From Kosakonia radicincitans DSM 16656 (GTDB lineage: Bacteria; Pseudomonadota; Gammaproteobacteria; Enterobacterales; Enterobacteriaceae), in NCBI RefSeq assembly GCF_000280495.2, contig NZ_CP018016.1, positions 1,364,001 to 1,428,000 on the forward strand: a stretch of DNA of 64,000 bases, read 5' to 3'. Shown in pieces: positions 37,801-47,927 of this stretch (its first letter is position 1; every line of letters begins with the position of its first letter). The notes below the pieces were generated by a model. That model saw nothing but the letters and a program-made list of their open reading frames with translations, was not told where the DNA came from and did not search any database. The translations under genes and the position numbers were made by a program.

Positions 37801-39818
37801 GCGAAGGCTTGGTGACATTACCGATTGGCGATTTCAACGGTGAATTGCGGGTAATGGCACAGGCATGGACGGCAGAGAATTTTGGTAGCAGTGAAAGCAA
37901 AGTGGTGGTGGCCGCACCGGTGATAGCCGAACTGAACACGCCGCGTTTCCTCGGCAGCGGCGACACGTCGCGCCTGACCCTGGATCTCACCAACCTGACC
38001 GATCGGCCGCAAACGCTCAATGTTGCCCTCAGGGCCGGGGGATTACTGGCGCTGGAAAGTCAATCGCCGGAGCCGCTCACTTTGTCAGCGGGTGAACGCG
38101 CCACCGTGTTTATTCCGGTACGGGCGCTGGATGGGTTTGGCGACGGCGAAATTAACGCGCAAATCAGCGGATTGACGCTGCCAGGCGAAACCTTCGCGCC
38201 GTTACAGAAGCAGTGGAAAATCGGTGTGCGCCCGCCATTTGCTGCACAAACGGTCAACAGCAGCGCAATGCTTAAACCTGGCGAGAGCTGGCACGCGCCG
38301 GAACAACATCTGGCGGGCATTTCATCGGCCACACTTCAGGGGCGCCTGCTGTTGAGCGGCAAGCCGCCGCTCAATATCGCGCGCTACATTCAGGAGCTAA
38401 AAGCCTATCCGTATGGCTGTCTTGAACAAACCGCCAGCGGGCTATTCCCGTCGCTTTATACCAATGCCGCGCAGCTTAAAGCGCTCGGTATTAAGGGCGA
38501 CAGCGACGAACAGCGGCGCGCAGCGGTGGATATTGGTATCTCCAGACTGCTGCAAATGCAGCGCGACGACGGTGGATTCTCGCTGTGGGATAAGAGCGGG
38601 CCGGAAGAGTACTGGCTGACGGCGTATGTTACCGATTTTCTGGTCAGCGCCTCGGCGCAAGGATACAGCGTTCCGACGGAAGCGCTGAACAACGCGAATA
38701 ACCGCTTGCTGCGTTACCTGCAGGACCCTGCAACGATGGCGGTGCGTTATAGCGACGATCTCCCGGCAACGAAATTTGCAGTACAAAGCTATGCCGGGCT
38801 GGTGCTGGCGCGTCAGCAAAAAGCGCCACTGGGTGCGCTGCGTGAAATCTGGCAGCGCCACGACCAGGCCAAAGCCGGGTTACCACTGATGCAGTTGGGC
38901 GTGGCGTTAAAACTGATGGGCGACGCGCAACGCAGCGAACAGGCGCTGGCTCTGGCATTGAAAACGCTGCGAGCGAAGGATAATCGCTGGCTGGCGGATT
39001 ATGGCAGCGATTTGCGTGACAACGCGCTGATGCTGGCGCTGCTGGAAGAGAATACGTTGCTGGAACAGGAGCAGACGCGCCTGCTGACGACGCTCTCGGA
39101 ACAGGCTTACGGGCAGCGCTGGTTATCGACGCAGGAAAGCAATGCCTTATTTATGGCCGGACGTAATCTGCAAAATGCCTCCGGGGCGTGGCAGGCGCAA
39201 ACTTCGCTGGAGACGGCGGCGCTCAGTGGCGATAAAACGCAAACCCGTAACCTCGATGCCGATCAACTGGCGGCATTGCAGGTGACCAACAGCGGTAGCT
39301 CACCGTTATGGCTGCGCCTGGACAGTAGCGGGTACCCAATGCAGGCACCTGCGCCTTTTGACAACGTGCTGCACATTGAACGCACGGTGCTGGGCACTGA
39401 CGGACGGAGCAAATCGCTCTCATCGCTGAAAAGTGGCGAGCTGGTGCTGGTCTGGCTGGAGGTGAGCGCCAGCCAGAATGTCCCGGATGCGCTGGTGGTG
39501 GATTTACTGCCTGCCGGTCTGGAGCTGGAAAACCAGAATCTCGCGAGCAGCAGCGCCAGCCTCCAGGAGAGTGGTAGCGAAGTACAGGAACTGCTTAACC
39601 GGATGCAGCAGGCTGACATTCAGCATATGGAGTTCCGTGACGATCGCTTTGTGGCTGCCGTGCCAGTGAGCGAAGGCCAGCCGGTGACGCTGGTTTATCT
39701 GGCGCGCGCGGTAACGCCGGGGACGTATCAGGTGCCAGCGCCGCAAGTGGAATCGATGTACGTTCCGCAGTGGCGGGCAACCGGCGCGACCCGTAGCCCG
39801 ATGATTATTGTCCCGTAA
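34860..39818 (+). CDS. yfhM: Alpha-2-macroglobulin-like lipoprotein YfhM
   Basis: YfhM (ECAM) is a periplasmic bait-type protease inhibitor, thought to protect the envelope from foreign proteases when the wall is breached. It has 1652 residues against 1653 in E. coli. The lipobox L-A-G-C22 is followed by D23, the +2 aspartate that retains lipoproteins in the inner membrane. The thioester motif C1187-L-E-Q is intact. Macroglobulin-like beta domains fill the rest. It is followed directly by pbpC, which is the conserved pairing: PBP1C repairs murein while ECAM traps the protease. Confidence 0.97.
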   Translation: MKPLRIAALTAALLTTLTLAGCDNNDKPKAASAPAASSTSAEQKTLPAAPDKEKLAQLAARSEGKPLTLLDASEVQLDGSATLVLTFSVPLDPAQNFASTVHLVDKKSGKVDGAWELAPNLKELRLRHLEPNRELLVSVDRGLVALNKATFGIDYEKTIATRDVQPSVGFASRGSLLPGKVVEGLPVMALNVNNVDVNFYRVKPESLAAFISQWEYRNSLSNWESDTLLKMADLVYTGRFDLNPARNTREKLLLPLSGIQPLQQTGVYIAVMNQAGHYNYSNAATLFTLSNIGLSAHRYHNRLDIFTQGLENGAALSGIEVSLLNEKGQTLAQATSDADGHATLNTDKEVALVLARKDGETTLLDLKLPALDLAEFAIAGEPGYSKQFFMFGPRDLYRPGETVILNGLLRDSDGKPLAEQPVKLEVVKPDGRVVRTVVSQPQNGLYHFTYSLDASAQTGIWHFRANTGDNLPREWGFHVEDFMPERMALNITPQPTPVDPAADVVFNVNGHYLYGAPASGNTLQGQLFLRPLRDAVAALSGFQFGDIAEENLSRSLDEVHLTLDNEGQGAVSTPSQWQETHSPLQVILQASLLESGGRPVTRRAEQAIWPAQSLPGIRPQFAAKAVYDYRTDTTVNRPIVDEGSNAAFDIVYADAAGTKKAVNDLQVRLIRERRDYFWNWSESEGWQSQFNQKDLVEGEQSLSLAADETGKVSFPVDWGSYRLEVKGPDDTVSSLRFWAGYSWQDNSDGAGAARPDRVTMKLDKPGYKPGDTVKLHITAPAAGKGYAMIESSEGPLWWKEIDVPADGLDLSIPLDQKWQRHDLYLSTLVIRPGDKSKSATPKRAVGLLHLPMGDENRRLNIALDAPPKMRPNQPLTVKVKATVKNGETPKQVNVLLSAVDSGVLNITDYVTPDPWQAFFGQKRYGADIYDIYGQVIEGQGRLAALRFGGDGDEMNRGGKPPVNHVTIIAQQAQPVQLDENGEGLVTLPIGDFNGELRVMAQAWTAENFGSSESKVVVAAPVIAELNTPRFLGSGDTSRLTLDLTNLTDRPQTLNVALRAGGLLALESQSPEPLTLSAGERATVFIPVRALDGFGDGEINAQISGLTLPGETFAPLQKQWKIGVRPPFAAQTVNSSAMLKPGESWHAPEQHLAGISSATLQGRLLLSGKPPLNIARYIQELKAYPYGCLEQTASGLFPSLYTNAAQLKALGIKGDSDEQRRAAVDIGISRLLQMQRDDGGFSLWDKSGPEEYWLTAYVTDFLVSASAQGYSVPTEALNNANNRLLRYLQDPATMAVRYSDDLPATKFAVQSYAGLVLARQQKAPLGALREIWQRHDQAKAGLPLMQLGVALKLMGDAQRSEQALALALKTLRAKDNRWLADYGSDLRDNALMLALLEENTLLEQEQTRLLTTLSEQAYGQRWLSTQESNALFMAGRNLQNASGAWQAQTSLETAALSGDKTQTRNLDADQLAALQVTNSGSSPLWLRLDSSGYPMQAPAPFDNVLHIERTVLGTDGRSKSLSSLKSGELVLVWLEVSASQNVPDALVVDLLPAGLELENQNLASSSASLQESGSEVQELLNRMQQADIQHMEFRDDRFVAAVPVSEGQPVTLVYLARAVTPGTYQVPAPQVESMYVPQWRATGATRSPMIIVP

Positions 39819-39819
39819 C

Positions 39820-42141
39820 GTGAAAAAGCTTCTGTTACATACCCGCTGGCGCTGGCTGGCGGGAGGGCTGTTGTTGCTGATTCTCGGCGTTATTGCTGCG
39901 GACAGAATCTGGCCGTTACCGCTGAATGAAGTCGCTCCCGCACGGGTGGTGGTAGCGGAAGAGGGAACGCCGTTATGGCGTTTTGCCGACGCGGAGGGCA
40001 TCTGGCGCTATCCGGTGACCATCGAAGAGGTTTCGCCGCACTATTTACAGGCGCTCATTCAGTATGAAGATCGCTGGTTCTGGGCGCACCCCGGCGTTAA
40101 TCCGTTTTCCGTTTTGCGGGCCGCCTGGCAGGATTTGCGCGCCGGACGGGTGGTATCTGGCGGCAGCACGCTGACCATGCAGGTCGCCAGGTTGCTGGAT
40201 CCGCACCCGCGCACTTTTGGCGGCAAAATCTGCCAGCTATGGCGCGCGATGCAACTGGAGTGGCACCTTTCCAAACGCGAGATCCTCACCCTGTACCTTA
40301 ATCGCGCGCCGTTTGGCGGCACGTTGCAGGGAGTTGGCGCGGCGAGCTGGGCTTACCTGGGTAAATCACCGGCGAAACTCAGCTATTCCGAAGCGGCACT
40401 GTTGGCCGTTTTGCCGCAGGCACCCAGCCGATTGCGGCCGGATCGCTGGCCGCAACGCGCGCAGGCGGCGCGCGACAAAGTGCTGGATCGCATGGTGGCG
40501 CAAAAAGTGTGGCCTGCCTCGCAGGTGCAAGAGTCGCGCGAAGAGCCGGTGTGGCTGGCTCCGCGACAGATGCCGCAACTGGCCCCATTATTTGCCCGGC
40601 GCATGCTGGCATCCAGTAAGGCGTTGAAGATAACGACCACGCTTGATGCCAGCCTGCAACGGCAACTGGAAGAGATGGCGCTGGGTGTAAAGTCGCGTTT
40701 ACCGCCGCGCAGTTCGCTGGCGATAATCGTTGTCGATCACACCAACATGAAGGTGCGTGGCTGGGTCGGATCGGTGGATATTAATGATGACAGCCGCTTT
40801 AGTCATGTTGATATGGTCAGCGCGGTCCGTTCGCCGGGGTCGGTATTAAAACCCTTTATTTATGGTCTGGCACTTGATGACGGTCTGATTCATCCGGCCT
40901 CGCTATTGCAGGACGTTCCGCGCCGGGTGGGAGATTATCGCCCCGGTAATTTCGACAGCGGTTTTCATGGCCCGGTGAGTATGAGCGAAGCGCTGGTAAG
41001 ATCGCTGAACCTGCCTGCGGTACAGGTGCTGGAAGCCTATGGCCCGAAAACCTTCGCCGCTAACCTGCGCAATGCCGGTCTGCCGTTGATTCTGCCTGCC
41101 GGTGCAGAACCCAATCTGGCGATGATCCTCGGTGGCGCAGGAGCGCGGCTGGAGGATATCGCAGCGGCCTACAGTGCCTTTGCCCGTCACGGCAATGCGG
41201 GAAGATTACGCATGACGCCGAATGCTCCGCTGGAAGAACGCCGGTTGATGTCGCCGGGCGCAGCGTGGATCATCCGCCGTATTCTGGCTGGCGAAGCACA
41301 GCCGGTACCGGATGACATGTTGCCGCAGGTGGTGCCGCTGGCATGGAAAACCGGTACCAGCTATGGCTACCGCGATGCGTGGGCGATAGGTATTAATGCT
41401 CGCTATGTGATCGGCATCTGGACGGGGCGGCCGGACGGTACACCCGTTGCCGGTCAGTTTGGTTTCGCCAGTGCAGTGCCGCTGTTGAATCAGGTTAACA
41501 ACCTGCTGCAACCGCGCTCGGCAATCGAACAATCCCGCCTGCCGCGCGATCCGCGTCCAGCTTCCGTAAGTAGCGGCACCATTTGCTGGCCGGGAGGGCA
41601 GAGTCTGCCAGAGGGAGACAGCAATTGTCGCCGCCGCCTGGCAACGTGGTTACTGGACGGTAGCCAGCCGCCAACGCTGCTGATGCCGGAGCAGGAAGGG
41701 TTGCACGGCATTCGCTTTCCGCTGTGGTTAAACAGCGCAGGGCGCAGAGTGGCGGCGGATTGCCCGGATGCGCAGCAGAAAACCTGGATTGTCTGGCCGC
41801 GACCGCTGGAACCCTGGTTGCCTGTCAGTGAACGTCGCGCTGCGCGCTTGCCTGCCGCCGATCCCCGTTGTCCTCCGCGCGATGATAACGCACCGCCACC
41901 GCTGTTACTAAGCGGCGTGCGGGAAGGCGCAGTGATCAAACGCGTTCCGGGACAGGCATTTGCGCTGCTGCCGTTGCAAAGCAGTGGTGGAGAAGGGGAG
42001 CGCTGGTGGTTTTTAAATGGCGAACCGTTAACGATGCATACGAGTTTATTGAATCTGCGGCTTGATAAAGCCGGTGAATATCAGTTATTGGTTATGGATG
42101 ATGCGGGACAGGTTGCGACAGTGCAGTTTACTGTGCAATAA
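39820..42141 (+). CDS. pbpC: Penicillin-binding protein 1C
   Basis: PbpC is a class A penicillin-binding protein proposed to act in wall repair. It has 774 residues from the GTG at 39820; a TTG at 39808 inside the yfhM end is the alternative start, and neither has a clear ribosome binding site. After an N-terminal membrane anchor, the GT51 transglycosylase domain shows the catalytic E83 in E-D-R-W-F-W. A transpeptidase domain follows with S341-V-L-K and later K-T-G-T-S. The C-terminal BiPBP_C domain (last about 90 residues) is typical of PBP1C. The start is one base beyond the yfhM stop, so the two are probably coupled. Confidence 0.94.
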   Translation: MKKLLLHTRWRWLAGGLLLLILGVIAADRIWPLPLNEVAPARVVVAEEGTPLWRFADAEGIWRYPVTIEEVSPHYLQALIQYEDRWFWAHPGVNPFSVLRAAWQDLRAGRVVSGGSTLTMQVARLLDPHPRTFGGKICQLWRAMQLEWHLSKREILTLYLNRAPFGGTLQGVGAASWAYLGKSPAKLSYSEAALLAVLPQAPSRLRPDRWPQRAQAARDKVLDRMVAQKVWPASQVQESREEPVWLAPRQMPQLAPLFARRMLASSKALKITTTLDASLQRQLEEMALGVKSRLPPRSSLAIIVVDHTNMKVRGWVGSVDINDDSRFSHVDMVSAVRSPGSVLKPFIYGLALDDGLIHPASLLQDVPRRVGDYRPGNFDSGFHGPVSMSEALVRSLNLPAVQVLEAYGPKTFAANLRNAGLPLILPAGAEPNLAMILGGAGARLEDIAAAYSAFARHGNAGRLRMTPNAPLEERRLMSPGAAWIIRRILAGEAQPVPDDMLPQVVPLAWKTGTSYGYRDAWAIGINARYVIGIWTGRPDGTPVAGQFGFASAVPLLNQVNNLLQPRSAIEQSRLPRDPRPASVSSGTICWPGGQSLPEGDSNCRRRLATWLLDGSQPPTLLMPEQEGLHGIRFPLWLNSAGRRVAADCPDAQQKTWIVWPRPLEPWLPVSERRAARLPAADPRCPPRDDNAPPPLLLSGVREGAVIKRVPGQAFALLPLQSSGGEGERWWFLNGEPLTMHTSLLNLRLDKAGEYQLLVMDDAGQVATVQFTVQ

Positions 42142-42238
42142 CCGCGCAAATGGCGAGTTTGGTGAACGGTGTTGCTAAAACTCGTCTCATTTTAAAAAAA
42201 TGTTACCTTCATCCATAGGCAACGCCCGCGTTGCTCTT

Positions 42239-42244
42239 TATAAT
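42239..42244 (+). promoter_or_regulatory. Probable -10 box of ndk
   Basis: TATAAT lies 48 bases upstream of the ndk ATG in the pbpC-ndk gap. The hexamer 17 bases upstream (TAGGCA) is a poor -35. Confidence 0.45.
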
Positions 42245-42291
42245 CCGCGCCACACCTATTCAGGGCAACAGAACAACTTACAGAGGTAAAC

Positions 42292-42723
42292 ATGGCTATT
42301 GAACGTACTTTTTCCATCATTAAACCGAACGCGGTGGCAAAAAACGTTATTGGCAGCATCTTCTCTCGCTTCGAAGCGGCTGGTTTCAAAATCGTTGGCA
42401 CCAAAATGCTGCACCTGACCGTTGAGCAGGCGCGCGGTTTCTACGCCGAGCATGAAGGTCGCCCGTTCTTTGACGGTCTGGTTGAGTTCATGACGTCTGG
42501 CCCGATCGTGGTTTCTGTACTGGAAGGTGAAAACGCTGTGCAGCGTCACCGCGATCTGCTGGGCGCAACCAACCCGGCGAATGCGCTGGCTGGTACTCTG
42601 CGCGCTGACTACGCAGACAGCTTCACTGAAAACGGTACGCATGGTTCCGATTCCGTAGAATCTGCGGCCCGCGAAATCGCTTTCTTCTTTGCTGAAGGCG
42701 AAGTTTGCCCGCGCACGCGCTAA
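42292..42723 (+). CDS. ndk: Nucleoside diphosphate kinase
   Basis: Ndk balances nucleoside triphosphate pools by phosphotransfer through a phosphohistidine. It has 143 residues with the active-site H117 in N-G-T-H-G-S-D-S. An AGAGG ribosome binding site precedes the ATG. Position between pbpC and rlmN is as in E. coli. Confidence 0.98.
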
Positions 42724-42804
42724 TCGTGTAACGAGTTTTACACTTTTCTTTGGCAAATGCCGCGTGCAAACGTGGTATCTGTGCGTCAGAATTTGTACAA
42801 TACT

Positions 42805-42845
42805 GCGCCCCAGGATGAGCAGATGCTTGCCTGGGGCGCTTCTTT
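42805..42845 (+). terminator. ndk rho-independent terminator
   Basis: The 10-bp arms GCGCCCCAGG and CCTGGGGCGC enclose a 15-base loop and are followed by TTCTTTT. Confidence 0.8.
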
Positions 42846-42893
42846 TCAACCCTCCACGGGCCATAACGTGTAATAACGAGGCCGGAATAAAAT

Positions 42894-44060
42894 ATGTCTG
42901 AACAAATTGCCATGCCTGAGAACAACGCTCTCACGGTTCCAAACAAAGACGCAAAAATTAACCTGCTGGATTTAAATCGTCAGCAGATGCGTGAATTTTT
43001 CAAAAACTTAGGTGAAAAACCCTTCCGCGCCGACCAGGTGATGAAGTGGATGTATCACTATTGCAGCGACGACTTTGATGAGATGACCGACATCAACAAA
43101 GTTCTGCGCAACAAATTAAAAGAAGTGGCTGAAATTCGCGCCCCGGAAGTTGTGGAAGAACAACGTTCTTCCGATGGCACCATCAAATGGGCGATTGCCG
43201 TTGGCGATCAGCGCGTTGAAACCGTTTATATCCCGGAAGAAGACCGTGCAACGCTCTGCGTCTCTTCACAGGTGGGATGTGCGCTGGAGTGTAAATTCTG
43301 CTCTACCGCGCAACAGGGTTTTAACCGCAACCTGCGCGTTTCCGAAATCATTGGCCAGGTGTGGCGTGCGGCGAAAATTATCGGCGCAGCGAAAGTCACC
43401 GGCACTCGCCCGATCACCAACGTGGTGATGATGGGCATGGGCGAGCCGCTGCTCAACCTGACGAACGTGGTGCCAGCAATGGAGATCATGCTGGATGATT
43501 TCGGTTTTGGTCTTTCTAAACGTCGCGTCACGCTCTCGACTTCAGGCGTGGTTCCGGCGCTGGATAAGCTGGGCGATATGATTGACGTTGCGCTGGCCAT
43601 CTCCCTGCATGCGCCAAACGATGAAATTCGTGATGAAATTGTACCGATCAACAAAAAGTACAATATCGAAACCTTCCTCGGCGCTGTTCGTCGTTACATT
43701 GGAAAATCCAACGCCAACCAGGGCCGTGTGACCATTGAGTATGTGATGCTGGACCATGTAAACGATGGAACGGAGCATGCACATGAACTGGCCGAACTGC
43801 TGAAAGATACGCCGTGCAAAATCAACCTGATTCCGTGGAACCCGTTCCCGGGCGCGCCGTATGGTCGTAGCTCCAACAGCCGTATCGATCGTTTCTGCAA
43901 AGTGCTGATGAGCTATGGCTTTACCACCATCGTGCGTAAAACGCGCGGTGATGATATCGACGCCGCTTGTGGTCAGTTGGCCGGCGATGTGATCGACCGC
44001 ACCAAGCGTACAATGCGTAAGCGTATGCAGGGTGAAACGATTGCGGTGAAGGCGCTGTAA
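42894..44060 (+). CDS. rlmN: 23S rRNA A2503 / tRNA A37 C2-methyltransferase RlmN
   Basis: RlmN is a radical-SAM enzyme that methylates C2 of A2503 in 23S rRNA and A37 of some tRNAs. It has 388 residues. The cluster-binding C-x-x-x-C-x-x-C motif is C129, C133 and C136. The C-terminal methyl-carrying cysteine is in D-I-D-A-A-C-G-Q-L. The [4Fe-4S] cluster makes it a client of the Fe-S machinery encoded in this window. Confidence 0.97.
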   Translation: MSEQIAMPENNALTVPNKDAKINLLDLNRQQMREFFKNLGEKPFRADQVMKWMYHYCSDDFDEMTDINKVLRNKLKEVAEIRAPEVVEEQRSSDGTIKWAIAVGDQRVETVYIPEEDRATLCVSSQVGCALECKFCSTAQQGFNRNLRVSEIIGQVWRAAKIIGAAKVTGTRPITNVVMMGMGEPLLNLTNVVPAMEIMLDDFGFGLSKRRVTLSTSGVVPALDKLGDMIDVALAISLHAPNDEIRDEIVPINKKYNIETFLGAVRRYIGKSNANQGRVTIEYVMLDHVNDGTEHAHELAELLKDTPCKINLIPWNPFPGAPYGRSSNSRIDRFCKVLMSYGFTTIVRKTRGDDIDAACGQLAGDVIDRTKRTMRKRMQGETIAVKAL

Positions 44061-44284
44061 GGCTGCTATGCAGCGCGAAGAATGTGCTGCATTTTATACA
44101 AATGTCGAATATTTGGCCTGTACGTATGCAGGCTAATAATAATTACGGTGCGTTTCTCCTGACTTTAAGGCAGTATGTAGTGATGGAACAACGGCTTAGC
44201 AAAAAGTGCCTAAAGCTGTTCTGTTATGACGAGCCTGACAGTCTTATACTGTGGGTCTACGTTTAACTGACCCGGTTATTTCGC

Positions 44285-44315
44285 GGCGCGTGTGGGCATT
44301 GTGGCCACACGCGCC
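44285..44315 (+). promoter_or_regulatory. Strong hairpin in the rodZ leader
   Basis: GGCGCGTGTGG at 44285-44295 pairs perfectly with CCACACGCGCC at 44305-44315 around a nine-base loop. It lies downstream of a TATACT (44245-44250) and ends 37 bases before the rodZ ATG, so it would be in the rodZ 5' leader. No T-run follows, so it is not a simple terminator. The rest of the 292-base rlmN-rodZ gap holds no supported gene. Confidence 0.55.
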
Positions 44316-44352
44316 TGAATGTTTACTTTTCACGTACCAGTAGTTGTAGCGA

Positions 44353-45363
44353 ATGAATACTGAAGCCACTCAAGACCAAAACGAAGTACAAACCACTGGC
44401 GTTCGTCTGCGCAGCGCCCGTGAACAACTTGGACTCAGCCAACAGGCGGTTGCAGAACGCTTGTGTCTGAAGGTCTCCACGGTACGCGATATCGAAGAGG
44501 ATCGATCGCCTGCCGATCTGGCATCGACGTTTGTGCGTGGTTATATCCGCTCATATGCCCGCCTGGTGCACATCCCCGAAGAAGAATTACTGCCGATGAT
44601 CGAGAAGCAAGCGCCGGTCAGAGCGGCGAAAGTTGCTCCGATGCAGACCTTTGCTTTAGGCAAACCGCGCAAAAAACGCGATGGCTGGTTGATGAGTTTT
44701 ACCTGGCTGGTGCTGTTTGTGGTGGTGGGGTTGACGGGTGCCTGGTGGTGGCAGAATCATAAAGCGCAGCAGGAAGAGATCAGCACGATGGCCGATCAAT
44801 CCTCTGCGGAACTTAATGCCAGCAACAGCAGCAATAACGCGCAAAGTGTACCGTTGAACAACGATCCTGCCACTGCTGCCGCGACGGACGATAACTCCTC
44901 TACGCCGATTGAAGCCCCGGCTCCGGCAACCACTGCACAGGCGCCGGCTACTGCGCAGCAAGCGCCGGTGAATACCGCCAACCAGAACCAGGTGGTTTCT
45001 CCGTCTCAGGCGAATGTTGAATCAACTCAGCAGCCTGCTGCAACCGCGAACAATGGGCAACTGCCTACCGATCAGGCTGGTGTTGCTGGCGCTGTCGCCG
45101 ATACCAATGCGCTGGTGATGAGTTTCAATGCCGACTGCTGGCTCGAAGTGAGCGATGCGACCGGTAAAAAACTGTTTAGCGGCCTGCAACGTAAAGATGC
45201 CACGCTGAATCTGACCGGTCAGGCGCCGTATAAATTGAAAATTGGCGCTCCGGCAGCAGTACAGATCCAGTATCAGGGAAAACCTGTCGATCTGAGTCGT
45301 TTTATCAGAACTAACCAGGTTGCGCGTCTGACCCTCAATGCCGAACAATCAGCAACACAGTAA
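44353..45363 (+). CDS. rodZ: Cytoskeletal morphogenesis protein RodZ
   Basis: RodZ links the actin-like MreB to the elongation machinery and is needed for rod shape. It has 336 residues. An N-terminal cytoplasmic helix-turn-helix domain (about 15-80) is followed by a basic juxtamembrane stretch, one transmembrane helix (about 114-134), a low-complexity Ala/Pro/Thr/Gln-rich periplasmic linker, and a C-terminal beta-rich DUF4115 domain. The linker differs in sequence from that of E. coli, as is usual. ispG follows 26 bases later. Confidence 0.96.
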   Translation: MNTEATQDQNEVQTTGVRLRSAREQLGLSQQAVAERLCLKVSTVRDIEEDRSPADLASTFVRGYIRSYARLVHIPEEELLPMIEKQAPVRAAKVAPMQTFALGKPRKKRDGWLMSFTWLVLFVVVGLTGAWWWQNHKAQQEEISTMADQSSAELNASNSSNNAQSVPLNNDPATAAATDDNSSTPIEAPAPATTAQAPATAQQAPVNTANQNQVVSPSQANVESTQQPAATANNGQLPTDQAGVAGAVADTNALVMSFNADCWLEVSDATGKKLFSGLQRKDATLNLTGQAPYKLKIGAPAAVQIQYQGKPVDLSRFIRTNQVARLTLNAEQSATQ

Positions 45364-45389
45364 CAGACGGGCAACGCGGGAGATTTTTC

Positions 45390-46508
45390 ATGCATAACCA
45401 GGCCCCGATTCAACGTCGGAAATCGAAACGGATTTACGTGGGGAACGTGCCGATCGGCGATGGGGCTCCCATCGCTGTGCAATCAATGACCAACACGCGC
45501 ACCACGGATGTGGAAGCGACGGTCAATCAAATCAAGGCGCTGGAGCGCGTCGGCGCGGATATTGTCCGTGTCTCTGTCCCTACGATGGATGCGGCAGAAG
45601 CCTTTAAACTTATCAAACAGCAGGTGAGTGTTCCGCTGGTGGCGGACATCCATTTTGACTACCGCATTGCGCTGAAAGTGGCCGAATATGGCGTTGACTG
45701 TCTGCGCATCAACCCCGGCAATATCGGTAACGAAGAACGTATCCGCACGGTAGTTGACTGCGCCCGCGATAAAAATATCCCAATCCGCATCGGCGTTAAC
45801 GCCGGTTCGCTGGAAAAAGATCTGCAGGAAAAGTACGGTGAACCGACACCGCAGGCGCTGCTCGAATCGGCAATGCGTCATGTCGATCACCTCGATCGTC
45901 TTAACTTCGATCAATTCAAAGTCAGCGTGAAAGCCTCTGACGTATTCCTCGCCGTTGAATCCTATCGTCTGCTGGCGAAGCAGATCGATCAGCCGTTGCA
46001 TCTCGGGATCACCGAAGCGGGCGGTGCCCGTGCAGGTGCAGTGAAATCCGCTATCGGGCTTGGCTTACTGCTCTCTGAAGGCATCGGCGATACTCTGCGC
46101 ATTTCGCTGGCCGCCGATCCGGTAGAAGAGATCAAAGTCGGTTTTGATATTCTGAAATCACTGCGTATTCGTTCCCGCGGGATCAACTTTATCGCCTGCC
46201 CGACCTGCTCCCGCCAGGAGTTCGACGTGATCGGTACGGTTAACGCGCTGGAACAGCGGCTGGAAGATATCATTACGCCGATGGATGTCTCCATTATCGG
46301 CTGCGTGGTGAACGGCCCTGGTGAAGCGCTGGTCTCCACGCTCGGCGTGACGGGCGGTAATAAGAAAAGCGGCCTGTATGAAGACGGCGTGCGCAAAGAT
46401 CGCCTTGATAACGCAGATATGATCGCTCAGCTTGAGGCCCGTATTCGCGCAAAAGCGTCAATTCTGGATGAAGCGCGCCGCATCGACGTGCAACAGGTAG
46501 AAAAATAA
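45390..46508 (+). CDS. ispG: 4-hydroxy-3-methylbut-2-enyl diphosphate synthase
   Basis: IspG (GcpE) catalyses the penultimate step of the MEP isoprenoid pathway, reductively opening MEcPP to HMBPP. It has 372 residues. The [4Fe-4S] ligands C270, C273, C305 and E312 are all present. The N-terminal TIM barrel binds substrate. As a [4Fe-4S] enzyme it depends on IscA-type carriers. Confidence 0.97.
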   Translation: MHNQAPIQRRKSKRIYVGNVPIGDGAPIAVQSMTNTRTTDVEATVNQIKALERVGADIVRVSVPTMDAAEAFKLIKQQVSVPLVADIHFDYRIALKVAEYGVDCLRINPGNIGNEERIRTVVDCARDKNIPIRIGVNAGSLEKDLQEKYGEPTPQALLESAMRHVDHLDRLNFDQFKVSVKASDVFLAVESYRLLAKQIDQPLHLGITEAGGARAGAVKSAIGLGLLLSEGIGDTLRISLAADPVEEIKVGFDILKSLRIRSRGINFIACPTCSRQEFDVIGTVNALEQRLEDIITPMDVSIIGCVVNGPGEALVSTLGVTGGNKKSGLYEDGVRKDRLDNADMIAQLEARIRAKASILDEARRIDVQQVEK

Positions 46509-46542
46509 CGTAGCTGGGAAGCGACTGGCTTCCCGTGTATGA

Positions 46543-46595
46543 TGAACCCGCCCGGCGCGACCCTGACTCGTCGCGGCCCTGAGGGTTCATTTTTT
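46543..46595 (+). terminator. Terminator/attenuator-like hairpin before hisS
   Basis: TGAACCC at 46543-46549 pairs with GGGTTCA at 46583-46589, directly followed by six T. A GC-rich internal stem is possible between the arms. It is in the ispG-hisS gap, just after a possible -10 TATGAT at 46538-46543. It could end ispG transcripts or attenuate hisS. A separate hairpin GGGAAGC-GACTG-GCTTCCC lies just upstream at 46516-46534. Confidence 0.6.
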
Positions 46596-46616
46596 GTATT
46601 CATAAAGAGAATAAAC

Positions 46617-47891
46617 GTGGCAAAGAATATTCAAGCCATTCGCGGCATGAACGATTATCTGCCTGGCGAAACCGCCATCTGGCAGCGCATTGAAAGCACC
46701 CTGAAAAACGTGCTCGGCAGCTACGGTTACAGTGAAATCCGTTTGCCGATTGTAGAGCAGACCCCGTTATTCAAACGCGCGATCGGCGAAGTAACCGACG
46801 TGGTTGAAAAAGAGATGTATACCTTTGACGATCGCAACGGCGATAGCCTGACGCTGCGTCCTGAAGGTACGGCGGGCTGTGTACGCGCCGGCATCGAGCA
46901 TGGTCTTCTGTACAATCAGGAACAGCGCTTGTGGTATGTCGGGCCGATGTTCCGCTACGAGCGTCCGCAGAAAGGGCGCTATCGCCAGTTCCATCAACTG
47001 GGTGTCGAAGTGTTTGGTCTGCAAGGGCCGGATATCGATGCTGAGCTGATTATGCTTACCGCCCGCTGGTGGCGTGAGCTGGGCATTGCGTCTCACGTTG
47101 CCCTTGAACTCAACTCTATTGGTTCGCTGGAAGCACGCGCAACTTACCGCGATGCGCTGGTCGCATTCCTTGAACAGCATAAAGATAAGCTGGACGAAGA
47201 TTGCCTGCGCCGCATGTATACCAACCCGTTGCGCGTGCTGGATACTAAAAATCAGGACATCCAGACTCTGCTGAACGACGCGCCGAAACTGGGTGATTAC
47301 CTCGACGACGAATCCCGCGAACATTTCGCCGGGCTGTGCGCTTTCCTTGATGACGCCGGTATCGCGTATACCGTTAACCAGCGTCTGGTGCGCGGTCTTG
47401 ACTACTACAACCGCACTGTTTTCGAATGGGTGACAACCAGCCTTGGTGCGCAGGGAACCGTCTGCGCAGGCGGTCGTTATGACGGTCTGGTTGAGCAACT
47501 TGGCGGTCGCGCGACCCCGGCGGTTGGCTTTGCGATGGGCCTTGAACGACTTGTTTTGTTGGTTCAGGCAGTTAATCCGGAATTTAAAGCAGAATCCGTT
47601 GTCGATATATACCTGGTGGCGTCAGGCGCCAATACGCAGTCCGCTGCAATGCAGTTGGGCGAACAGGTACGCGATGCGTTGCCTGGCGTGAGGCTGATGA
47701 TGAACCACGGCGGCGGCAATTTCAAAAAGCAATTCGCTCGTGCAGATAAGTGGGGCGCTCGCGTCGCACTGGTGCTCGGCGAGTCTGAAATCGCCGACGG
47801 TAATGTTGTGGTGAAGGATTTACGCTCTGGTGAACAGAGTACGGTAACGCAGGATAGCGTTGCAGCGCATTTGCGCACACTACTGGGCTAA
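46617..47891 (+). CDS. hisS: Histidyl-tRNA synthetase
   Basis: HisRS is a class II synthetase that charges tRNA-His. It has 424 residues from a GTG start at 46617; the open frame continues upstream but runs through the leader hairpin. Class II motif 2 (F-R-Y-E-R-P-Q), the histidine-specific R-G-L-D-Y-Y and motif 3 (G-F-A-M-G-L-E-R-L) are visible, with a C-terminal anticodon-binding domain. Confidence 0.97.
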   Translation: MAKNIQAIRGMNDYLPGETAIWQRIESTLKNVLGSYGYSEIRLPIVEQTPLFKRAIGEVTDVVEKEMYTFDDRNGDSLTLRPEGTAGCVRAGIEHGLLYNQEQRLWYVGPMFRYERPQKGRYRQFHQLGVEVFGLQGPDIDAELIMLTARWWRELGIASHVALELNSIGSLEARATYRDALVAFLEQHKDKLDEDCLRRMYTNPLRVLDTKNQDIQTLLNDAPKLGDYLDDESREHFAGLCAFLDDAGIAYTVNQRLVRGLDYYNRTVFEWVTTSLGAQGTVCAGGRYDGLVEQLGGRATPAVGFAMGLERLVLLVQAVNPEFKAESVVDIYLVASGANTQSAAMQLGEQVRDALPGVRLMMNHGGGNFKKQFARADKWGARVALVLGESEIADGNVVVKDLRSGEQSTVTQDSVAAHLRTLLG

Positions 47892-47927
47892 TCTCGCCGG
47901 TGAATTATCGTTAAGGAGAAGGATTGC

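Noticed and set aside
44084..44266. 60-codon frame between rlmN and rodZ
   Set aside because: There is no ribosome binding site and no similarity, and the likely rodZ -10 box lies inside it.
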